A stretch of 13,270 nucleotides of DNA from Bacteroidota bacterium. Its GTDB lineage: Bacteria > Bacteroidota > Bacteroidia > Flavobacteriales_F > PHOS-HE28. Made by a program: the position numbers and the translations under genes. The stretch is from contig CAUJFM010000143.1 in NCBI GenBank assembly GCA_963169595.1, forward strand, positions 1 to 13,270. Reading direction: 5' to 3'. The notes below the pieces were generated by a model, which had not been told where the DNA came from, did not search any database, and saw only the letters and a program-made list of their open reading frames with translations. This document shows positions 8,044 to 13,270 of the stretch, in pieces. How positions within the stretch are numbered: the stretch's first letter is position 1; each line of letters opens with the position of its first letter.

Positions 8044-8625
8044 ATGGACATTAAGCCCCGCCAACTGGAGATCATCGAGGCCGCCGGTCTATTGATGACG
8101 GATGAGGGGGTTTCCGCCCTTACCACCAAGCGCCTTGCCGAACGCATGCAGTTCACCGAGGCGGCGCTCTACCGCCATTTCAAGAGCAAGGAGGAGATCC
8201 TGTCCACCATGCTGGTCCTGGTGGCCGCCTTGATGGAGGATCGGCTTTCCACGTTGGACCGCGAGGTGGAAGATCCCGTGCAGCGGATGAAGGCCATGTT
8301 CGAGGGGCACCTGCGGTTCTTCGCGGCCAACCCGCACTACCTCATGGCCATCTTCGCCACGGGACTGCTCACCCGATCGGCCGGCATCGAACAAGGCATC
8401 ACCGCGCTGATGGAGGTGAAGCGGCGCCATCTGGTGGCCACGGTGAAGCAGGGTCAGCTTCAGGGTGTCTTCAAGGACCTCTTCCCTGCGGATGTGCTCG
8501 CCACCATTGCCATGGGTGCCTTCCGGCTCCAGATGCTCCGCTGGCATCTCAGCGGGCGCACGTTCGACCTGGTGAAGAAGGGTCGGCCCACCGTGCATGC
8601 CGTGGTGGAATTGATGCGCAAGTGA
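8044..8625 (+). CDS. TetR/AcrR-family transcriptional regulator
   Basis: The 193-residue protein has TetR-family size and layout. Helix 1 is at about residues 6-20. The helix-turn-helix spans about 26-46, with LTTKRLAERM followed by the recognition helix TEAALYRHF and the conserved KSKEEIL. A variable all-helical ligand/dimer domain follows to the end. ATG at 8044 puts the DNA-binding helices at the usual distance from the N-terminus. The protein is expected to bind DNA as a dimer and release it when a ligand occupies the C-terminal domain. The perfect palindrome over its own promoter (7891-7906) is the probable target. It is the first gene of the efflux operon, with 7 bp to the next gene, so it most likely represses the whole transcription unit, itself included. 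The ligand cannot be read from sequence; in such loci it is often a pump substrate. Confidence 0.93.
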   Translation: MDIKPRQLEIIEAAGLLMTDEGVSALTTKRLAERMQFTEAALYRHFKSKEEILSTMLVLVAALMEDRLSTLDREVEDPVQRMKAMFEGHLRFFAANPHYLMAIFATGLLTRSAGIEQGITALMEVKRRHLVATVKQGQLQGVFKDLFPADVLATIAMGAFRLQMLRWHLSGRTFDLVKKGRPTVHAVVELMRK

Positions 8626-8632
8626 ACAGGCC

Positions 8633-9040
8633 ATGAACACGCGACCCATCCTCACAAAGGTCCTCGCTGCAGTGCTCCTGGCGTTCGGCCTGCTCACCCT
8701 GTTCCTGAGCAGTTCGGTGCTGCTGGATCTCTTTGGCATCCGCGAACGCGAGTCGCCCTACGTGCCCGAAGTTGTCTGGGCCAACCTCTTTGCGTCGCTG
8801 CTGTACCTTGTTTCAGCCGCAGGAGCGCTATTGAAGCGTACCTGGGCACCACGCCCCTTATCCGTTGCGGTAGCCGTTCTGCTGCTTGGCGCGGTATTCC
8901 TTGTCCTTCACATCAACGATGGCGAGGCTTACCGCACCGCCACCATCGGCGCGCTCGCCTTCCGTACACTGCTCACGTTCGCCTTCTTCTTCGCCCTGCG
9001 ATGGACCACCGTTCATACAGTGCCCAACACCGAACCCTAA
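8633..9040 (+). CDS. Small four-helix integral membrane protein of the efflux operon
   Basis: The 135-residue protein has four clear hydrophobic segments at about 9-33, 47-67, 75-94 and 104-122. Charged loops separate them (IRERESPYVPE between 1 and 2; HINDGEAYRT between 3 and 4). The C-terminal tail is short and polar. There is no signal for export beyond the membrane and no enzyme motif. The gene sits 7 bp after tetR and 5 bp before the lipoprotein gene, so it is co-transcribed with the pump. I recall similar small proteins (SSS..DLFGIRE, VVWAN motifs) in Bacteroidota efflux or metal-resistance loci, but no function is established to my knowledge. It could modulate or assemble the pump, or act on its own as a small transporter. 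The coding call is firm; the role is unknown. Confidence 0.85.
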   Translation: MNTRPILTKVLAAVLLAFGLLTLFLSSSVLLDLFGIRERESPYVPEVVWANLFASLLYLVSAAGALLKRTWAPRPLSVAVAVLLLGAVFLVLHINDGEAYRTATIGALAFRTLLTFAFFFALRWTTVHTVPNTEP

Positions 9041-9045
9041 CCACC

Positions 9046-9516
9046 ATGAACAGGATCTACTTGCCCCTTGCCTTGTTCGCCGCTGCAGCCCTGATCGCCA
9101 GTTGCGGCCACCATACCCAAGGCGAAGCCGCGTACGACGCACATACTGAGGATGCGCATAGCCACCCCACCGCTGAGGACACTTCGGTATCGGCCACCGA
9201 GGCCCTGCCCGCGGTGACCTTGGACAACGGCCGGCGCTGGAAGGCCAACCCCGAGACCACCACCGGCATCGCCAACATGGCGGCCATCCTCGGCGCCTAT
9301 GACGCGGCCAGCGGCGACCCCAAGGCCCTGAAAGCATCGCTGGAGCAGGAGTTCGGGCTCATCTTCGAGCGTTGCACCATGACCGGCGAGGCGCACGAGC
9401 AGTTGCACAACTACCTGCTGCCCATCCACCACCAGTTGCGCGACTTTGAGGCCACCGAAACGCAGCGCGAGACCTTGGGCGAACACCTGGCGGCGTACGA
9501 CAACTACTTCGAGTGA
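9046..9516 (+). CDS. His-rich lipoprotein, efflux-operon accessory protein
   Basis: The 156-residue protein begins with a lipoprotein signal peptide. Residues 1-19 are hydrophobic and end in a lipobox, L-I-A-S before C20, the predicted lipidated Cys. A disordered, His/acidic stretch follows (H22, H23, H33, H38, H40). Then comes a predicted helical domain, about 60-156, opening with LDNGRRWKAN and carrying C110, M112, H117, H121, H128 and H129. That spacing of Cys/Met/His along helices suggests metal contact, which is an inference. Similar 'NGxKWKxN...CTMxGExHxxLH' lipoproteins are known to me from flavobacterial metal-efflux neighbourhoods; their role is not settled. ATG at 9046 was chosen because it directly precedes the signal peptide; an in-frame ATG at 9001 lies inside the previous gene. 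Its TGA shares a base with the next ATG (TGATG at 9514-9518). Confidence 0.88.
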   Translation: MNRIYLPLALFAAAALIASCGHHTQGEAAYDAHTEDAHSHPTAEDTSVSATEALPAVTLDNGRRWKANPETTTGIANMAAILGAYDAASGDPKALKASLEQEFGLIFERCTMTGEAHEQLHNYLLPIHHQLRDFEATETQRETLGEHLAAYDNYFE

Positions 9517-10850
9517 TGCACACCGCCATGTCCATACGATCCATGCTGGGCCTGGCGATGATGGTGGGGTCGTTGCTGGCTGCCGCGCAGCCAACGGCGC
9601 CGGTGCGTACCCTCCAGGAATGCATCGACCTTGCACTGGCCCACGACCATCGGGCACGCGCGGCCGACATCGACCTGCGCATGGCCGAGGTACGCGTGGA
9701 CGAGCAACAGGCCAGCCTCATCCCCAAAGTGCGTGGTGTGGCCGATATGCGCCACTACACCGACCTGCCCTATCAGCTGCTGCCCGCCTCCTTCTTCGGG
9801 GGGGCGGAAGGGGTGTACCGCGAGATCCAGTTCGGTACCCCGGACAACATCGCCCTCAACGTGCAGGCCCAGGTGCCTTTGGTGGACGTGGCCAGCTGGG
9901 AGGGCGTCCATGTGGCCCGCGAGGCCGAACGTTTGGCCGGCATCCAGCGGGAACGCAGCCGAGAGGAGGTGGTGCTGGAGCTGAGCAACGCCTACTACAA
10001 TGCCCAGGTGCTGCAAGCGCGCCGTACCTTCCTGGACAGCAACCTACTGAACACCGAGGCGATGCTGCGCAATGTGGAACTGCTCCACGCGCAACTGCTC
10101 GTGCGGGGCACTGATGTGGACCGCCTGCGTCTGCAACGCGACCAACTGCGCACCCAGCGTGAGCGCGCTTCGGCCCAGCTTGAACAGGTGCTCGACCTGC
10201 TGCGCATGATGATGGGCCTGCCGCCCGATGCCCCGCTGGCCACCGAACCAGTATCCGCCACCGGGAATGCTGCTCCGGCAACGCCGAGGTCGACCGCGGG
10301 CCTTCGGCACGCCGAACAAAGCATGCGGCTGCGGCAGTCGGAGATCCGCCTGTTGAAACGGTCGCGGCTACCTTCCCTCCAAGGGTATGGCTTGTATGGC
10401 AACACCGGTTTCGGTCCGATCGGCAGCGAAGGCCGGTACGACCTCTACCCGGTGAGCTACTTCGGCGCCACATTGCAGGTGCCGCTCTTCAATGGCACGG
10501 TGATCACCCGCAAGGTGATGCAGAAGGAACTGGAGCTGGAACGTGCCGGTCTGCTGCGCGATGCGGTGGCCGACCGCGAAGGCCTGGAACAACGCCGGGC
10601 AGCGCGCGAGGAAGCCCTTGCCCTGCGCACCATCACCGATGCGGAGGCACAGCTGGCCTTGGCCGATCGCATCCGGCGCAGCACCCTGCTCCAACATGCC
10701 GAGGGGTTGGCCACCCTCACCGATCTGGTGCTTGCCGACCAAGCCGTGCGCGAGGGCCAGCAACTGTACATCGACGCCTTGGTGCAATTGCGCAAGGCCC
10801 AATTGGAACTGTCGCGCCTCAACGGCATGCTGCTGAACGAACGCCCATGA
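9516..10850 (+). CDS. TolC-like outer membrane factor of tripartite efflux pump
   Basis: The product is 444 residues, normal for TolC/CusC-like outer membrane efflux proteins, which form a trimeric barrel and periplasmic tunnel. A signal peptide (SIRSMLGLAMMVGSLLAAAQ) is followed by LQECIDLALAHDHR, the typical first helix of the OEP fold. Two OEP repeats follow, each with long charged coiled-coil helices (about 125-215 and about 335-440) and a strand region between. The end has the family pattern LxxADQAVREGQQLYIDALVQLRKAQLELSRLNG. No lipobox Cys is present, so it is probably not lipidated, unlike CusC. Start choice is uncertain: ATG at 9516 overlaps the upstream stop and implies translational coupling, while ATG at 9528 also gives a good signal peptide. 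The last four bases overlap the adaptor gene (ATGA). Confidence 0.93.
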   Translation: MHTAMSIRSMLGLAMMVGSLLAAAQPTAPVRTLQECIDLALAHDHRARAADIDLRMAEVRVDEQQASLIPKVRGVADMRHYTDLPYQLLPASFFGGAEGVYREIQFGTPDNIALNVQAQVPLVDVASWEGVHVAREAERLAGIQRERSREEVVLELSNAYYNAQVLQARRTFLDSNLLNTEAMLRNVELLHAQLLVRGTDVDRLRLQRDQLRTQRERASAQLEQVLDLLRMMMGLPPDAPLATEPVSATGNAAPATPRSTAGLRHAEQSMRLRQSEIRLLKRSRLPSLQGYGLYGNTGFGPIGSEGRYDLYPVSYFGATLQVPLFNGTVITRKVMQKELELERAGLLRDAVADREGLEQRRAAREEALALRTITDAEAQLALADRIRRSTLLQHAEGLATLTDLVLADQAVREGQQLYIDALVQLRKAQLELSRLNGMLLNERP

Positions 10851-11887
10851 AACGCTGGATGCTTTGGATCGGGTTGGCCGCCTTGCTGGCGCTCACCGTG
10901 GTGAAACTGGCCATGAACAAGCGGACGGTGACCGAACGTGTGTACAGGCACGACAAGCACGCTCCCATACACGTGACCGTGGAAGCCACTCGGCCAGGTG
11001 GCGCGGGCCAGGGCCCGCGCTTTGGCGGCACCGTTGTGCCGCTGCGCGAGGGCCGCGTAATGGCCGAGGTACCCGGCCGTGTGCTTCGACTGGGCGTCCG
11101 CGAGGGTCAGCAGGTGCGCAAGGGTGACCTGATCGTACAGCTCGACGGCGACCTGCTGCGCCTGCAACAGGAAGCCGCCCAAGTGCAGGTGGCGGCGTTG
11201 GAGAAGGACGAGGTGCGATATCGCACGCTCGCTGCCGCCGACGCGGTGCAGGGCATCCAGTTGGAAAAGACCGAACAGGCCCTGCGAACGGCACGCATCC
11301 AGCTGGCCAACGTCACCGAGCAGCTCGGACGCACCAGCATCCGCGCGCCCTTCGATGGCGAGGTGACCCAACTGTTGGTGGAGGAGGGTTCGGTGGTGGC
11401 GCCGTCCATGCCCGTGGCCGCGCTCAGTGACCCCCGCGAACTGGAGGTGCTGCTCCAGGTCAACGAGAAGGATGTCGCCCAGTTCCAGCATGGGCAGACC
11501 GTGCAGGTGACCATGGGCGATCGGTCCACACCCCTCACCGGCACGGTACACAGCATCGGTCGGCGAGGCGATGTGGCGAACCGGTTCCCCGTGCGTATCG
11601 CGCTGTCGGCCGACACCCGCATCGTGGCCGGGTTGTCCGCCACGGTGGTGCTGCCCACCTCCACCACAGCCGATCAGGTGACCATTCCGGCCCGTGCCCT
11701 ATTGGGCTCCACCATCGCACCAGAGGTGTATGTGGTGCGCGACAGTGTGGCCCGCCGCATGCCCATCGCGGTGGCCACCGCTGGCGATGGGCGGATGATC
11801 GTGCAGCAGGGCCTCAAGGCCGGCGACCTGGTGGTGACCAGCGGTGCCGTGAGCCTGCATGATGGCGCCCGTGTGACCTACCGATGA
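10847..11887 (+). CDS. RND efflux periplasmic adaptor (membrane fusion protein)
   Basis: The 346-residue HlyD/AcrA-type adaptor links the inner-membrane pump to the outer membrane factor. An N-terminal anchor (about 5-23) keeps it in the inner membrane; there is no lipobox. The first half of the lipoyl-like domain is at about 71-101 (AEVPGRVLRLGVREGQQVRKGDLI). It is followed by an alpha-helical hairpin at about 102-163, the second lipoyl half at about 165-197 (SIRAPFDGEV), a beta-barrel at about 200-270 and a membrane-proximal domain ending in GLKAGDLVVTSG. The hairpin is short, about two 30-residue helices, as in many Bacteroidota adaptors. The start ATG overlaps the upstream TGA by four bases, arguing for coupled translation. 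No metal-binding extension of the CusB kind is seen. Confidence 0.94.
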   Translation: MKRWMLWIGLAALLALTVVKLAMNKRTVTERVYRHDKHAPIHVTVEATRPGGAGQGPRFGGTVVPLREGRVMAEVPGRVLRLGVREGQQVRKGDLIVQLDGDLLRLQQEAAQVQVAALEKDEVRYRTLAAADAVQGIQLEKTEQALRTARIQLANVTEQLGRTSIRAPFDGEVTQLLVEEGSVVAPSMPVAALSDPRELEVLLQVNEKDVAQFQHGQTVQVTMGDRSTPLTGTVHSIGRRGDVANRFPVRIALSADTRIVAGLSATVVLPTSTTADQVTIPARALLGSTIAPEVYVVRDSVARRMPIAVATAGDGRMIVQQGLKAGDLVVTSGAVSLHDGARVTYR

Positions 11888-11913
11888 ACAACGCGCATCC
11901 AGCAAGGCCATGA
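11884..11913 (+). CDS. Candidate 9-codon bridging micro-ORF between adaptor and pump genes
   Basis: ATG at 11884 overlaps the adaptor stop as ATGA. The frame runs nine sense codons (MNNAHPARP) and its TGA at 11911-11913 overlaps the pump's ATG (11910-11912), again as ATGA. It therefore links the two genes by two consecutive four-base overlaps across a 22-bp gap that otherwise has no in-frame start. The peptide itself is unlikely to have a function; the arrangement would let terminating ribosomes reach the pump start. It may be chance, since the sequence is short. Confidence 0.3.
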   Translation: MNNAHPARP

Positions 11914-13270
11914 ACCTTACCCGCATCGCCATCGAGCGCCCGTCGCTCATCATCGTCCTCTTCGGTGTGCTCTTCCTGGGTGGCATTGTGGCCTACAAGG
12001 GGCTGGGCGTGGAGATGATGCCCGACTTCAGCCAGCCCGTCATCACCATCCGCACCATGTACCCGGGGGCCGCGCCCGAGGAGGTGGCCAACAGCGTGAC
12101 CCGGCCCGTGGAGGATGCCTTGAGCGCCTTGGAAATGGTGGACTTCATCAGCAGCCGTTCCCTGGCCAATGCCTCCATCGTCATCGTAAACTTCAAGTAC
12201 GGCGCCGACCTGGACCTGGCGATGCAAGATGCCCAACGCCGCATCGATAACATCCGGCAGGACCTGCCCGAAGGACTGCAGCCCCCGGTGATGTCCAAGG
12301 TCTCCCCGAACGACCTGCCCATCATGAGCCTCAGTGTGCTCAGCGACCGCCACGCGCCGGAATTCCACCAGCACCTGGTGGACCACTTGCTGCCACGCAT
12401 CCAGCAGCTGAAGGGTGTGGCGGAGATCACCCTGCTGGGCGGCGAACGACGCGAGGTACAGGTGAAAGTGGACCAGGAGCGTCTGCTGCAGCACAAGGTG
12501 GCCTTGCCGCAGGTGAGCGAGGCCATCCTCCGTGCGGGCCGTGAAGTGCCGGCAGGTCCTGTGCGCACCACCGATGGACAACTCACCGTGAAGCTTGCCG
12601 GCAAACTGCATAGCGTGCAGGACGTGGAGGAGGTGGTGGTGGCCATGCCTGCGCCGGGCTCCGTGGTACGCGTGAAGGACGTGGCCATGGTGGTGGATGG
12701 CGTGGCCGACCCCACCTCGGTGAGCCGCTACAATGCCCGCGAAGGCATCGGCCTGCTGATCAAGAAGCAGGGCGATGCGAACGCCGTGGACATGAGCGCC
12801 GCCGTGCGGGCGGAACTGGCCCGGATCGAAGCGGAGGAAGCCGCCTTCGGCACGCGCTTCATCATCGCATCGGACAGCACCGACACCACCCTGGAGGCCG
12901 TGAACGCCGTGCTCTTCGACCTGGGCCTGGCCATCGTGCTCGTCAGCATCGTCATGCTCCTGTTCCTGCGCAGCCTGCGCAACTCGCTCATCGTCCTGGT
13001 CGCGATCCCCGCCTCGCTCGTCAGCGCCTTCGTGGCCATGGGCCTCCTGGGCTACACGCTCAACCTGATGACGCTCCTGGCCATGTCGCTCATCATCGGC
13101 ATCCTGGTGGACGACAGCATCGTGATCCTGGAGAACATCCAGCGCTATCTCGACAAGGGGGTGGACAAGCGCCAGGCCGCGCTCACCGGCCGTGCGGAGA
13201 TCGGCTTCTCGGCCCTGTCGATCACGCTCGTTGATGTCGTCGTGTTCCTGCCCATCATCTTCGTGCAGGT
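11910..13270 (+). CDS. RND efflux inner-membrane pump, HAE-like, 3' end outside window
   Basis: The first 453 residues are present of a protein that should be about 1000-1050 long. TM1 lies at about 12-31 after the usual short N-terminus (MNLTRIAIERPS). The periplasmic porter domain follows, with the conserved MYPGAAPEEVANSVTRPVEDAL segment and the SKVSPNDLPIMSLSV strand. TM2 starts near 336, TM3 follows, and TM4 carries GILVDDSIVILENI. D401 and D402 in TM4 match the paired Asp residues used for proton relay in AcrB-type pumps. CusA-type metal pumps have a different TM4 signature, so an organic or drug-like substrate is favoured. The start is 22 bp after the adaptor gene and touches the stop of the micro-ORF at 11884-11913. 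The docking domain, second membrane half and the key TM10 Lys are outside the window. Confidence 0.95.
   Translation, partial: MNLTRIAIERPSLIIVLFGVLFLGGIVAYKGLGVEMMPDFSQPVITIRTMYPGAAPEEVANSVTRPVEDALSALEMVDFISSRSLANASIVIVNFKYGADLDLAMQDAQRRIDNIRQDLPEGLQPPVMSKVSPNDLPIMSLSVLSDRHAPEFHQHLVDHLLPRIQQLKGVAEITLLGGERREVQVKVDQERLLQHKVALPQVSEAILRAGREVPAGPVRTTDGQLTVKLAGKLHSVQDVEEVVVAMPAPGSVVRVKDVAMVVDGVADPTSVSRYNAREGIGLLIKKQGDANAVDMSAAVRAELARIEAEEAAFGTRFIIASDSTDTTLEAVNAVLFDLGLAIVLVSIVMLLFLRSLRNSLIVLVAIPASLVSAFVAMGLLGYTLNLMTLLAMSLIIGILVDDSIVILENIQRYLDKGVDKRQAALTGRAEIGFSALSITLVDVVVFLPIIFVQ

Noticed and set aside
7923..8054. 43-codon frame in the tetR leader, overlapping the tetR start
   Set aside because: It begins only a few bases after the predicted transcript start and could be a leader peptide. 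However, its Arg/Pro/Ala/Ser-rich translation looks non-coding and it has no run of regulatory codons, so there is not enough to call it.
7016..8095. 359-codon plus-strand frame across the dehydrogenase gene and the divergent promoter region
   Set aside because: It is antisense to a dehydrogenase with all zinc and Rossmann motifs intact, runs through the operator region and into the start of tetR in another frame, and has a His/Arg/Gly-rich translation without motifs.
8089..8739. 216-codon minus-strand frame over the regulator gene
   Set aside because: It is antisense to a clear TetR protein, with a His/Glu/Gly-rich translation and no motif.

Overview
This is a GC-rich window, by eye roughly two thirds G+C, and it most likely comes from a high-GC member of the Bacteroidota (Flavobacteriales-like). 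Three things point there. First, a very large secreted protein is built from the Ig-like, GEVED, CUB, FN3 and PPC-type modules typical of Bacteroidota surface proteins. Second, a textbook Bacteroidota -7 promoter element (TAACTTTG) precedes tetR. Third, start codons generally lack Shine-Dalgarno sequences. The assignment rests on sequence character only.

Region 1 (1-6288, minus strand) is the first 2096 codons of one giant open gene. It begins with a signal peptide at 6288 and runs off the left edge without a stop. The product is a modular, Cys/Thr/Ser/Gly/Asn-rich extracellular protein. Its C-terminus, where a type IX secretion sorting domain would be expected, is outside the window. Long open frames on the opposite strand here are artefacts of codon bias.

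Region 2 (6289-6718) is a roughly 430-bp non-coding gap. It holds the giant gene's leader, a possible weak promoter and a 15-bp direct repeat.

Region 3 (6719-7771, minus strand) is a complete zinc-dependent, probably NADP(H)-using alcohol dehydrogenase of the cinnamyl alcohol dehydrogenase/YahK type. It is divergent from the next block.

Region 4 (7772-13270, plus strand) is a tightly packed operon. It begins with a promoter whose -7 element overlaps a perfect 7-2-7 palindrome, a probable operator for the TetR regulator encoded first. Then follow a four-helix membrane protein, a His-rich lipoprotein, a TolC-like outer membrane factor, a membrane fusion protein and an RND inner-membrane pump cut by the right edge. 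The last four genes overlap or nearly overlap, including a 9-codon micro-ORF bridging the adaptor and pump genes. The logic is a self-regulated tripartite efflux system with two unusual accessory proteins between regulator and pump. The pump carries the Asp-Asp motif of proton-driven HAE-type (organic/drug) transporters, whereas the lipoprotein looks metal-related, so the substrate is open.

No rRNA, tRNA, CRISPR array, insertion sequence or clear intrinsic terminator was seen.
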